Assembly: GCA_948567375.1 (NCBI GenBank)
Contig: OX419757.1
Location: 75,702,001 to 75,766,000 of the forward strand
Length of the DNA: 64,000 bases
Direction: 5' to 3'
From: Lunularia cruciata
Lineage: Eukaryota; Streptophyta; Marchantiopsida; Lunulariales; Lunulariaceae
In this document: positions 33,641 through 45,889 of the stretch, piece by piece
Position numbering within the stretch: the stretch's first letter is position 1
Layout of the letters: every line of letters starts with the position of its first letter
Made by a program: the position numbers and the translations under genes
The notes under the pieces: model-generated
Seen by the model: the letters and a program-made list of their open reading frames with translations, nothing else
The model's database searches: none
Told to the model about the DNA's origin: nothing

Positions 33641-35908
33641 CTGCAAGTATTTTCATGTGTTTCTTCGCGCGAAAAACGCCTACCGTAGCTTTAGACTGCC
33701 AAACATCCCCTTGGTGAGTGTGATAGAAAATATGGACGTAGATGTTAGATCAAAATAAGCTATGCACAGGTTATAGGCCCCAAAATTGGCGACTCCGGGT
33801 ACGTGACTGACAATTTTAAATCAGAATAGTCCCTCAAAAGAAATAGTGCACTGGATTTGTCAACGTATCAACGAGTACAAATCAGCTGAGAAACAGAAGT
33901 AAATACATGGTAGTCTAGATGAAAATGGCTCGTCGTTTGATTATACCAAAGAAACTTGACAAGACCATTTTCGACCAGCGAATCCCAAGACAAGAAGCGG
34001 AACTGACCACAACCAGTGCAAAACATAAGCTCGTGGAATTGGTGCGTCCATCACAAGGCCTACTATACTGCAAGTGTACATCCCTCTAGCTCCGTTTCAA
34101 CAAATTGAGAGGAATATAGAGTCCATAGACACTGGAAAGAACAAGCTGTTAACTTTGTGATATCCTGAAGAGTAAGAACAAGCTGTTACCTTAGATTTAA
34201 TTTTCAGGTCGGTTCCCTGAAGCCGCGGAGAAGCACTGAAAATCCCAGTTTGTATGAGAGTCCCCATCTATCTGGCTCAATGTGATCAAACTTGCATCTC
34301 CTTTCTATATACTCTTCCGGTCCTCCAGAAGCACAATCACATGCCAATTACGGCCATGTAATAAAACTCGCAACAGGCTAGCTGCTGCACGATTTCACTT
34401 CTGATTGCACCCTTTATGCTCGCCATTTTAAACTGTACTCTATGCTGCTGCTCCGTACCATTTCCCGCGAACGACCAAATAGCGGAACCCTCCTCAGAAC
34501 ATCCAGATCCGTTCCATTTGCCCCCTTCGAAGATATTAGGAACAATCTTCTCTGAATTGGTAAGTCAGAATTGCCGACAGATCTTCCACCTTCATCTTCT
34601 CGCCTCTCGTAAATCTACAAAATCCATTTCAGCTCAATCGGGATCGCGATCAGCAACACCACCACATAGGAAATGTCACTACAACGAATCAAAATTGTTT
34701 TTCGTCTTCAAATCTACTGCCAGCCACTATTCTTCGCCTTGGAATTCACACCGGTTGCTCGTCCCACCCGCTGCTTATTCAGCCGCGGGTCCGGCCTCCA
34801 CTATTGATCGTCGTTTCTTATGCACGGGCTAGCTAAAGTGAAATTTGGCAAACTAAGTCACAAAACTCTCCATGTTAGAGGAGCGATTACGTAATGATCT
34901 CATCAGCAGACGATGAACCGTCTCAATCTGGTGATGACTGGGAGCCGTCACTTCTCTCTCCATCTCTCTCTTATTTTTTCAACTTTCATATTCATCCTGT
35001 GCGGAGTCTGCCTTTCCCCTCTGTACTCTCCCTTCTGTCACTGCTGCTGCAGGCTGTCTTGCAGCGGAATCGGGGACCGGTCGCAAGTGCGTTAACTTCC
35101 GGTATTTTGAATACCTATCAGACGGTGCTGTGGACGACTGCGGGACGTTTCCTTCAGTTTTTTATTAAGGTAATTGGGGACGATTAAACTAATCGGGGGA
35201 GGCATCAATCAATTCCTTAAGAGTGTTTTTAGGGGCCCCTCTTTTCCATGTGGGACACTGTTTTAAAGTTCTTTTTTTTTTATGAATCCTCTCCATGTGG
35301 AAAGTTCCCTTCGGTTTGGGGTGCTTACTTACTTAGTTTTTTTTTATTCCGGACACTATTGAGGGGACACAAAACCTCGTGTAAATCTAGTAGAAGTTGA
35401 GCAATCGGGATGCTTCCGGCTTTGATAGAAACTACGTAGCACTGTTAGAGTAGTAGTTGACTTGAGAATATGCACGCGAACAGCCAGATGGATAAAACTT
35501 CATTCATTTTTTTTCATATGTGCAAGAAATTGCAAAAAACACTCAAACAACCTTTTTCAGAATAATATGCAAAGTCGGATTTAGTTTTTTCAATGTTAAT
35601 GTTAAAGCGACATAATTTTGGAGAACTCGAATCCATCTGATTGCCTTGGCTTCCATTTAGAGTAACCTTCTCTCCATTTTGTTATAGAATTATCATTTCT
35701 AATCTCTTGGTTTTCATTATTAAGTTCCATAGGAATTTAGTTTAAAAATTCAGAGATGAAAATTGAAAGTTACGAAAGTTTATAATTTTTAGAGTTTGGA
35801 GAGATTGTTTTCTTAGGTGAGTTGTGTTGTGAGGGGTTGTGGTCTTGCTGATACGGGGAGATATAGAGAGGAACATCACATATTACTATCATTATTCTTG
35901 TGCTAGCC
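33641..35908. other. Region upstream of the M48 gene; no firm gene
   Basis: Should contain the missing first exon(s) and promoter of the M48 gene on the - strand. A - strand ATG near 34430 (MASIKGAIRSE) is a possible but unsupported start. The + strand open frame 34416-34832 has no recognisable domain. From 35200 to 35800 the sequence is AT-rich with T-runs and shows nothing coding. Confidence 0.35.
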
Positions 35909-38900
35909 ATGGCTACATCTTCCCATGTGGGGTCATCTAGAGCGGCTCGGGATACACCATGCCCGGTATGTGACCGACACTTTACCTCGCAAGGGATAAA
36001 GACCCATGTGGGAAGGATGCACAAGGACTATGATTGGATCACTTGGGATGCCCACGTGCAATGAGCAACCACTTCGACAGTAGTGACACTCGGGATTACA
36101 CATACTTCTTCTATCCCTTTGTTGATTGTTCTAAGGATACAGATCGAGTCATGGGAGTGGTTAGCTTCTTAGGCGGGTTGCATTTTGGGGTTATTTGATA
36201 CTAGTTTTCCATGTCCACGCCTATTCCATAAGCTACCCCGCACACTCCATGATGAGGCTAGACAGGCTTTTTTACTACCACTTGATTGTTTGGCACATGA
36301 TCCCTTGGACGAGTTAGCATGGTTCTTATTCCTCCTACTCCCTTGATGGTGTTTTTGTTATGCTAGAGGGGGATATGCGGGGCATAGAGCAGTGGCTGCT
36401 AGATTTTGTTGATTTTGAGCGGGGGATTGTGTGGTCCTTTAGGAGGAGTCTGTTAGGGCTACACAATTTAGGAGACAAGCATCACCACAAGATACCACAA
36501 AGTCCACTCTATTACAATTGTGTAGGACATTGGGTTACGAGGGAGAGTTTAGTAGAGCAACACGAGCGCTACACAAACGTGGGATTGGGCGGCCCTTCAG
36601 GAGGAGTCTGTTAGGGCTACACAATTTAAGAGACAAGCATCACCACAAGATACCACAGAGTCCACTCGAGACGACGGTGTAGGACATTGGCTCAAGCAGG
36701 AGAGTTTAGTAGAGCAGCACGAGCGCTACATGAGCGTGGGATTGGGCTGCCCTTCAGGAGGAGTTTCTTAGGGCTACATGATTTAGGAGACATGCATCGC
36801 CACAAGATACCACGGAGTCCACTTGATTACAACGGTGTAGGACATTGGATCATGAGGGAGAGTTTAGTAGAGCAGCACGAGTGCACTTTGTTTATGGCAA
36901 GTCCTACTGGTGAGACTATCTCTTCCCTACGCTCACTACATCCTATAGCAATAGAGGGACTACCACTAGAGGTCTTAGATTATCAACCTAAGCAGCCTGA
37001 GCAGCCTTTATGTCTTGATAGGGTGTTATTTGCACAAGCATTGTGCACTGCTCCTCGCCTTTCCTCAAGAGGCTTGTTAGGGATGGTTTATGAGCACCTT
37101 AGAGATTGATTCTCGGTAGATAATCCTTCTAGTGGTTTTACCAAGTTGTTTCAAGTGGCTGCAACAATAGCAAGAGGAGACATTCCTATGTCTATTTGTC
37201 GGGGTGTTAAGTGCTAGTCGACTTCTTGTGATGGAGAAGGACACATGGGCCATTGGACAGATTGCTATTGGAGAGATCTTTTTGTGTTTGGTAAGTTGTA
37301 CCATTGTCCTTCAGCATCGTTCTCACTTTCAACAACACCTCAGTCTTCATCAGTTTGGAGTAGCTATACTTGGAGGATGTGAGGCTATATCTCTAAGCAT
37401 TAGAGCACTCCTAGATATCCATCTAGAGTGGATCGTCCTTCAAGTGGATATTGAGAATGCTTTTAATAGTGTCTCACGGACATCCATCTTTAGAGAGCTT
37501 AGGGAGGCAGGTGGATCCTTTGGCAAGTTTCATACCTTTTGTGCAGTCTTTTTATGGCTCTCATGCTTCCCTTTACTACCAGCACGGTGATTCATAGGAA
37601 GGCGTCACCATCTTGGATTCAACTATTAGTACACGTCCTTTGGGGGACTCTTATTTGCCATGGCTCACTTTAGAGCTCTCCTATTTACTACTTTGGCCAT
37701 GGCATGTTGTGTATTTCACTCCTTGGCAAATGATACACATATCGTAAGCCCTGTAGATCATATTAGGTAGGCCCTTGACTACTTGACTATCGAGCTACAT
37801 CTAGTAGGCTTGAGAGTCAAGGTGTCAAAGTGCAGTGCATGGTCCACTTTAGGTATCCCTCCTTACCTTGAGCTTCCAGAGGAGTGTATCACATCCATAG
37901 ATGGACTTTGTGTTCTGGGAGTGCCAATAGGATCGGAGGATTTTGTCACATGCTTCTTAGACGTTGCCCTTGCATAGGATGTTCTCCATGTGGATGACCT
38001 TTTATTACTAGGAGATCCGCATGTGGCATTTGGTATATGCTCCTCCAATATTGTTCATCAACCATCCTACCTCATCCATACAGTTCTCCCCTCACCGTCC
38101 TTCCTATCACGTTTGAGAGTATTTGATGGGAGGATTATGGGAGTCTTTGGTGATATTATTGGACAATGGACATGTAGACACGTCTTTGGTGATATTATTG
38201 GTGATATTATTCGACCATGGACATGGATATTTGGCACATAGACAGACGGCTCTACCAATCTCATGTAGTGGGTTGGCCTGCTATCTATGGAGGCAACGGC
38301 ACCTATAGCATTTTTGGGTAGTTGGCTCTCTCTCGTAACCTCTCTTCACCTTTTGCTTCACTATCGTCAGATTGGACTAGAGGTTTACAGTCTTCCTTGA
38401 TAGAGCGATAGTGTGAACATGCGTTACATTCTCTCTTAGTCGACTCATCCATTCCTCAAGCTACTAGAGCACATCTTCGCTCTTGTTCCGACAAGGGTGC
38501 AAGCTCTTGGATCCTAGCTCGACCGTGCATTAGGGAATTCATACTCACACCAGTTACTTTCTCTATAGCGATGAGGTTTTGCCTAGGTTTGGTCCACCCA
38601 TCTGCATTTTCATTACTCACTTGTGAATGTGGTTCTACACTAGATGCAACAATAGTCCACATGACACTAATGGCATAGTGTTTTCTATGGCACGAGAGAG
38701 TGGATGCTTGGCTTGGAGGGAGCGTTCGTATGCTTTGTAGACAACACATGTCAGAGCATACTTATACTTGGTCCAAGATGATCAAGTGATAGTAGCGGAT
38801 GTCGTGGTTATGGACCCTACGTGGGATACAATTTTGGAGGGAGTGATTACCCATCCCCCCGATGGGCGGCGAGTGCAGCAACAGGTCGCAAGGTCTCCAA

Positions 38901-39380
38901 GTGTAGGGGCATGCAGCAAGGTCACCTCTTTGTTCCTCTAGCCTTGGAGTTATATGGAAAAATAGACATAGTGTTTTTGACACATTTGTCCGGGAGTGCG
39001 CAACAGCTTATCATGTTAGGCGCCAAGGGTACCACTCTCCACTCATACTTTATAGCATATTTTAGACAACATGTGTCCATTGCTCTACAAAGGGCAATAG
39101 TTGGTGCAATCCATAGGAGAGCAATCACATTAGTTGATGTTTCTTAGGATGCTCCAGTTGTGTGTAGATTGTACGACTTGCATTGCTCCAAATATCTTAG
39201 GTGCGGTAGTGCAGATTTCTTGTATACACTCTAGTGGGGCTTAGCACCATTTTACCTTTTTTGTCTCTCCCTTGTCCAGCTTGATGGGGTCTTCCCATCT
39301 TTCACTTTTTGTCCAGCTTGATGGGGTCTTCCCATCTTTCACTTTTTCTACGCGGTTGCCTTAGAAAGAAAAAAAAAATT
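35909..39380 (+). mobile_element. Full-length but decayed LINE with N-terminal zinc finger
   Basis: Non-LTR retrotransposon read in broken frames. At 35909 an ATG opens a short N-terminus with a C2H2 finger (CPVCDRHFTSQGIKTHVGRMH). RT follows near 36900-38240: RPIAIGE-like AIGEIFLCLVS (37261), HQFGVAILGGCEA (37347), VLQVDIENAFNSVSRTSIF (37439), a palm motif degraded from LADDTHIV to LANDTHIV (near 37725), and VLHVDDLLLLGDPHVAFG (37980). Near 38620 is CECG...H, the start of a zinc knuckle, and the C-terminal part (GRKVSKCRGMQQGHLFVPLALE, then YFRQHVSIALQRA, 38875-39100) resembles the restriction-like endonuclease end of R2-type LINEs. The 3' UTR carries the GGGGCTTAG tail, duplicated in part, and an A-rich end (39366-39380). 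Stops throughout; inactive. Confidence 0.78.
36420..36895 (+). repeat. Three tandem copies of a ~158-bp unit inside the LINE
   Basis: The unit contains AGGAGGAGTCTGTTAGGGCT, CACCACAAGATACCAC and GAGAGTTTAGTAGAGCA. The GGAGGAG anchor occurs at 36442, 36600 and 36757. It expands the region between the zinc finger and the RT. Not a multiple of three, so it disrupts the frame. Confidence 0.88.
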
Positions 39381-40499
39381 AACTGGAATGTTGGAGAAGA
39401 TTCTTTTAGCTTTAGCCGAGAGAGTACTCCTTTAAGTGTTTATGGAGCTCACGTGGGGATATTTTCTCCGGAAGAAGGTTGTTACTAGTAAAGTTAGTTT
39501 GCTGCATTATTGATTTCTAACGTCGGAAGAACATGCGAGGTTGTCAACATACTATAGATGGAGCTCCAGATGTGAAACCCTGATTGCTTGGACCTGGCAA
39601 CACCCTGCAAGTCAGGCAGTACAGAACACAGCATTCCACTCGAATTAGATCTCTCTTATCAGTGGCCTTAAACTTTGAACGTAAAGATGTGTTACGATGC
39701 TCAACATAGGAACTCGACTATATGTTAGTAATCATGTATGTAAAAGGGAGGAGCACACTGCTTAGAGAAGACTATGCGTAACAACTCCTCACATGTTGAT
39801 AACCAGAACAGTTAGTTGTGAAATCTACTCAGCAAAATCTGCCCATCAGCTTTGAACACGATCCCGATTGCTGTCTGTTGACATGAGACGTGATGTGCAG
39901 TTCTTCCATCCCATCACCTCACTTTTAGATGTGGTGAATTTCACATTGTAGGGAGAACCCATAGAGTTCGCAAGTAAAAGGAGATAAACGAGAAAGAAGG
40001 TACTCAACAAGCAGGGGATTCTACTGCTTCTGGGACACTGCTGATAGTGCCAACCAGATGTGCCTGCTCACAATATCTATGATGTAGAATCTGTAGATCG
40101 GAAGATCTAGTAAGGTCTTTCTTTTTTATACTAACTTGCTCACACTCTTAGGAAGTAAACAATGTGCAGGCCAGAAATGGATTTTAACATTAGGCAGTTG
40201 TTTCATATCAGTGCCCCATGCATAAAACCCTGGCATGTCAAGACGTTCCTGCCGTCCGTGAGGCAGGTTAATCATGGAGGCACAAACAATAGAGACCAAG
40301 ATACAGTGCGCTCCTAGGATGTCAAAATGTTGGCATGAAATAAATTCGTAATTTCAGGTATTCAAATATTTACACTCATGTCAGAGGGATGAAATTTCCC
40401 TGCTTGAATTTAACTAAGAGGTTTGCACTTAGAACTCCCTGTCAGCTGTAATGATTTAGAGGAAGGTTCGTGTGCAAAGTATGGCATGACTTCGACTCT
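39381..40499. other. Intergenic; 3' flank of the START/VASt-like gene
   Basis: No coding similarity. The right part is expected to hold the 3' UTR of the - strand gene that stops at 40500. Confidence 0.4.
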
Positions 40500-42590
40500 T
40501 TAGCTAGATCTTTTTTGAGCCTGTATCTTCAGGTACAAATGCCCTGCACCAAGCAGTACTCCTGTCGCCACTCCCATTCCAACAAGGCCCCAAACAACGC
40601 CTTGCGGCACTGTCGATGCCCGTAGCAATTGTTGCTGAACCAGACCTATATCCTCTTCCATTTTCTGTAATTTCCTGTTGAGCTGCTCTAGGTGAGCTCT
40701 GGAGGCATCACACGTAACGTGAAGGCCATTCAGCTGACCCATAACTTGCCCCGTGATCCAATTTTGTAAACCAGCCTCTCCTTCCCTGCTATATATTACT
40801 CCTAACGTCCGGCTCTCACCACTAAGGACAAGAGCTTTCTCGTCCTCCTCACTGAAGTCGAAGAATTCATCATCGGATGAATCTCCGAGTGCGTGATCTT
40901 CTTCCACCTCGGCTGTTGTGTACGGTAAACCTGTAGCCAGAGCGAGTTGCTCATGGCAATAAAGCCGAGCCAATTTTATCCACCCCAGAAATGACTTCTT
41001 CGCTTTTGCTTCCATAAAATTTTCGATGGTGCCTGCAACCACAGGATTTGATCTAGTTAGAGACATGGACAAGTAACTTACAAATAATAAGTGACGAGAA
41101 AATTGTTGATTACGCCACTATTGATAGCCACTAGACCAATAATAATGAATGTACCAGATTCGGGACTGCCATATATGTTAAATTGAGAATATCTGTGCAA
41201 CAGGGGAACCACGCTCACACAGGACATGAGCTGCAGGATGTAATCTAGTTCGCTCTACCAAACTTAGTATCAGCTATGACTCAAAGTACATGGAAATGCG
41301 TAGACTCGGTTGTATCTGCTCCTGTACTCTACGGTAACAACCCTAATACTCCCCAGCTACAAAGTTGAAAAAGAAACCAGCAAAAAAAGTTCGTCCTTGT
41401 AATCAGAGATGTACAGAGTATTACAAAACGCTAAAGATGAGTTTTGCAGGTATCATAATATCAAATGCCCAGGATGTTTGGATAGAATCAACTACCTCAC
41501 CAAGTTCTTAACTAAAACAGCATATTCTGAAATGTAATCTCCCATGTCAGCACGTACTCCAATAACACGAGCCATTGTACTAGAGCTTCAAAACCATAAA
41601 ATACAGCACAATGTTGGACATGAGAAAGTATCACAGTACCTTGGACACCCCACACAGCCGCCTTGCACTCCAAGGTTGCAGTCATGTAAACGGCGCTACC
41701 TTTCCCGCTCTCAGCTAGAGCCAAAACCATTTCAGCCCGCGTACTGAAGCCAGTTGGATGTTCGACGGTTGGGTCTGATCTGATAGTGAATCGATTTCCA
41801 ACCCTAGAATATTGTTGGACTTCTATAACCTTCAAGGTGTCCAGCCCTGCATTTCCCAGAACTACGAGAGTGACACAGTGGCACGAATATACAAACCGTA
41901 GCGGCCTTCCTCAAACACAGCTCAACAAGAGCTCCAAACTGGAAAGGAAAAACCGTTAAGCCACCTCATAGGGCATGACATAGCAACTCAAAATGATGCA
42001 TGACGAAGGTCTCCCTCGAGATTTATCCACGTGCGTGGCCACCCGCTTACCTATTACTTTCTTAATGACCCCTGGAGCATTTAATGGTGCAGCAAACTTT
42101 ACAGTGCGCTGCCCATCTGCTGTCCAACTGGACACCTCGGCGTAAGGATCTTCGTTCATTTCTTTGTGATATCGTTTGACAAACCGATCATCTCCGAACA
42201 AGAAGGAAAATGCAGCCTGTACATACGTTCCACAAAAACCTTCAGCCTACCAATGAAACAAGGAAACCTGTACTAGAATGAAGTTGGCGGTGCACAACAA
42301 TCACTCAGGAGACCTTGTCATGGCTGCCAGTAACACAATTCGAGGTTTCAGCTCAGAAAGCCGGGAATGAAAGCAGAGGAGTGCGACCTCCATCAATCTA
42401 TCTCTTTGACGTTATGACTTAGACGACGACCACGAGGGAGGTCACTGCTATAGACATAGCAGAGATGCAGAGTTTTATGGATATGCAGAGTTTAACATGG
42501 ATGCAGAGAAAGAAGCCAAGAAGGTCAAATCCCACATACCTGAGGCTCCACGCATTCGATGCGACCTTCTAATTTCAACTCCCGCACCAT
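40500..42590 (-). CDS. START/VASt-like protein with coiled coil and C-terminal membrane anchor (318 aa)
   Basis: Four exons on the - strand: 42590-42540, 42216-42051, 41846-41640, 41032-40500. They sum to 957 nt, or 318 codons plus stop; all introns are GT-AG and phases match. The ATG at 42588-42590 has an in-frame TGA just upstream. The N-terminal ~190 residues (AFSFLFGDDRFVKRYHKEM, FAAPLNAP, EVQQYSRVG, ECKAAVWGVQGTIENFM) have the length and pattern of a VASt or START-like lipid-binding fold; this is my inference from motif spacing. Next comes an acidic stretch (SSDDEFFDFSEEDE), then a predicted coiled coil (LEQLNRKLQKMEEDIGLVQQ), then a C-terminal hydrophobic segment (VVWGLVGMGVATGVLLGAGH) with a short basic tail (KIQAQKRSS), the layout of a tail-anchored membrane protein facing the cytosol. 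It could act in lipid transfer or sensing at an organelle surface, but that is not shown by the sequence. Confidence 0.82.
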
Positions 42591-43314
42591 CCTCACTCAC
42601 ATTCCCTGGTCAGGAACTTCAAGTTCTTCAAATTCAAGTTCTCCGAGTGCGGGCTACTTCAAGTCATGCGAGGATGAACCAAACCACGCCTGCGCAAATA
42701 GACAGAAGTAACTGATCACCTGCAAAGCCATAACCTCAAGAGCACGAGTCCAACTTCTCGACCTAATCGCCATTAAATGTGAATACTAAGAACAATAAAT
42801 TACTACCCTGCTTGTTGATTCGTCGAGTCTCCTGATTACGTTCTCGAAACCCAAGAAGCTCACATCAAATCAATAACAGCCGACAAAAGTCGAAGGCTTG
42901 TATTTTCCAATTCCCAGCACCTACATCCAAAGAGTATGATATGATTTTCAATATCGGACCTTCAGATGTTAACACCCTTACCACGTTCCCCCGTAAACCA
43001 ATTGCTAACTACATGCCCCATTCTCCGGCACACGGTGGGCTTCTACTCGAAATCGATTAAATCCCATCACCGTCCAGCTTCTAATAAGCTAATTCTCCGC
43101 CTCTACACAATAAGCGTCCGAAACCTTCTCGCAAATTTAGGGCTCCGGACAAATTAAGCGATGAATAACGAAACAAGGAGTCAGGAACCTATCACGCAAA
43201 GCCAAAAGTCCAATTCAATACTCCACTACATGATTGGAAGCGGGGAGCATAAGTCGGTGCATGCGCATCAGTGACAATTGTATTTCAGATCGTGCAGACT
43301 CATACATACCAGCT
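42591..43314. other. Likely promoter and leader of the START/VASt-like gene
   Basis: No domain seen. Its position between the START/VASt-like ATG (- strand) and a possible divergent ORF (+ strand, 43315) would suit a bidirectional promoter, but no specific element could be assigned. Confidence 0.35.
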
Positions 43315-43503
43315 ATGGCGACGTTGAAAGTTGTTACACTTGCCTCACTCAAGCAGTTACAGATGAGGCCCTTCTCTCCTTCAGTCACTCGCCTCGCTCG
43401 TTCCTCTCGTGTCTCTGGTTCCTGCGCATTATTATTTTATCTTCACAATTGCGATCAATCCGCGCAATTTCTCGATACAACGATCACGGATTCATCGATC
43501 TGA
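43315..43503 (+). other. Possible first exon or small ORF with targeting-peptide-like start
   Basis: An ATG at 43315 gives MATLKVVTLASLKQLQMRPF, then a Ser/Arg-rich stretch (SVTRLARSSRVSGS), composition like an organelle transit peptide. The frame ends at 43501-43503. Overlapping frames (43278-43646, 43409-43768) are also open and nothing downstream is recognisable, so this may be a first exon whose gene is lost or simply chance. Confidence 0.25.
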
Positions 43504-43769
43504 TGTCATTCGCTTCCCTGTATTCAGCAGATTCTCCTACACTTCCTCAATTTCGCGAACTCTCGGTTGTCCTGTCTGCGACGCTCTCCCTCCACTTCTC
43601 GACCCAGCGTCGCAGGGCCAGGAATTCTCACGTGTTGCATCTCTAGGAGCATCCTCCGCCTTCAGATGGCAATCTGACGAGCTCATATCATGTAACGTGG
43701 CATGTCTGCTCTTGTCTGAGTGTCTATACGTTGGCTTTGGTTGTACGTTTAGGAATAAAGTATTGTAAT

Positions 43770-44480
43770 CTGGGAATGAATCAATGTAATATGAGAAAAC
43801 TTCTATCTACCGTCAGATTTACTGGGATAATATATATTTCATCTCACCTCTCCTCAAACCGTTGGATCTGCAGCAAGGTCGTTACCTGACCTAGTACCAC
43901 AGGAAAGAACTTCGTATAGCTTCTCAACCCGCTCGATCTAACTCAATCGACGTCTGATAATTCTGTCAGACTCCATTACAGACATAAATCGTAAATCATC
44001 ATCAAGTAAATCGTGGGGTAAAAGACGGATTCTTGATTCACTGTCTTGTTGTTTACAAGTCGTGCATAGAAATGCTTGAGGCAAGGATTCTGATCTCCGG
44101 TACATTCGTGGAACGTCTAGTAAATTTCGTTGCTTAAAAGCTCAAGAAATCTGAGCCGTGCGCTTCAGTATCAGGTGAAGGTGAACTTATCAGGTGAAGA
44201 TGAACTTCCTTCGAAGACAATTTCTGTACAGCTCAGGTGCTGACAACCTTGCAGACATGACTCACGCTTGACTCAGGGAGACTAAGGTGATCCTTAGACT
44301 TCTATTGTTTCTATGTGCTCGCCTTTTCATCGACTTCTATTTGTCAACTAAGTAGTAACCTGGTGTGCCCACATGTGCGACACGTTAGGAGGCTAAATCA
44401 CTAGAAGCAGAACACGTTACCGATACTCATGAGGCTATCACAGACGGACAAGAAAATCAAACAGTTCAGAAATAAGAGAC
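43770..44480. other. Non-coding, nothing recognised
   Basis: No domain-bearing open frame on either strand and no repeat similarity to the rest of the window was noticed. Confidence 0.35.
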
Positions 44481-44629
44481 TCGTAGAATCTCATAGAGTT
44501 TTCTCATATAGACTCTACTGGGGCTAAGCCCCATTCTACCTTTTTCATCTCTCCCTTATACAGCTTGATGGGGTCTTCCCATCCTTCATTTTGTCTACGC
44601 AGTCGTCCTTCCAAAAAAAGAAACAAGAG
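44481..44629 (+). mobile_element. 5'-truncated LINE tail (copy 4)
   Basis: Contains CTCATATAGACTCTACTGGG, the GGGGCTAAGCCCC palindrome, CAGCTTGATGGGGTCTTCCC and CTACGCAGTCGTCC, followed by an A-rich end. A 7-bp direct repeat AAGAGAC (44474-44480 and 44630-44636) may be its target duplication; that is short, so weak evidence. Confidence 0.72.
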
Positions 44630-44636
44630 AAGAGAC

Positions 44637-45880
44637 GTAAGATAAATATCCTTTGCTAAATATCCTTTGCTAAAGTAAAATGGAATGGATTTCATAACTA
44701 TCTTAATTTGGATAAATATAAATAATACAATCCATGTTCATAAGCTCTTAAAAATCATTTAATAAAAATGAATTCTAAGAATCAATAATGTGTAAAATAA
44801 TTCTTTTTGAGTGGACTGAATTAAAATTTTCAACTATGAAGTATTTGAAAACTATGGAAGGATGGCACGTAGGTGCCCTTATGTAATTTACTATCTGCTA
44901 AATGAAAGAATTAACGACATATCTGTTTAGAAGATTTGCCGAGCATGATACCGGAGTACTTATCAGATGTGACGGGCCTTAAGGCAAATAGTATATACCC
45001 CCAAGGAAAAAGGAAAACAAAGCACCAAGAAGTACATAGGGAGCACGGAACACGAGCCCAAGGCCCAAACAAAAAGGGCTAAAAGACGAGAAGAAACAAT
45101 GTGCCATTCTCAACATGGAGAAAGAAACAAAGTAGCCTAGAGTTGAACGGTGTGGTATAAGTACGTACTATGTATATTCGGTAAAGGGAAGGAAAGGGAC
45201 TAGATGTGATGAGAGTTCCTATTGCAGTTGTCACTTGATGTAGACCAATGCTTGTAAATACTTTAGGTGACATACACTTGCTACCAAAAGTAAGAGGCGA
45301 GCATAACTCGTGAGATAGTCAAGGTTCTTCCTATGCTTGGTAAGGAACCTCGTGTTGTAACCCAAACGAAACTGTCATACTGATGACAAAGATAACCAAA
45401 AATCTTTATTGTCAATAGGACTAAAGTATCAAATGCAAACCATGGTTTATAATGGTACTCCTTCCCTTCCTTTCCCTTGCTATTCTTGCCTACATGCCGG
45501 CTGCTCATGGCAAGGACTCTGATCCTTGTGGGTTTGGGTTTACAAACAAAAGAAGATTATGTAACTAAGTACTAAGAAAAGAGCTATTCATCAACCTTGA
45601 TGACTATTTGTCAATTTTTAAAGAAATACTTCAATCAAGTATTAGAGTTGTTGTAGGGGCATTACTATAGACTGCTATTATTTTTCAACTTTGTTAAATA
45701 ATTTTAAAATGTATGCCAAATTATTATTATTTTATAAATAAATATATGATTATATATTAACTACACTCATTTATCTTATTTATTATAATTCAATAAAAAT
45801 TAAGAAAAATAAAAAAATGTATATTAAATATTCAATTTTTGACCAAAAATCAGAAGTAATTTATCTACATAGAGAACTTA
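44637..45880. other. AT-rich spacer without recognisable genes
   Basis: Strongly AT-rich, especially 45640-45860. Short open frames (45079-45273, 45281-45508 on -) carry no known domain. Confidence 0.4.
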
Positions 45881-45889
45881 TGTAAAAGA

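Noticed and set aside
34416-34832. 138-codon + strand frame near the M48 gene
   Set aside because: Low-complexity Ser/Pro/Cys composition, no domain, and it overlaps the presumed 5' region of the opposite-strand gene.
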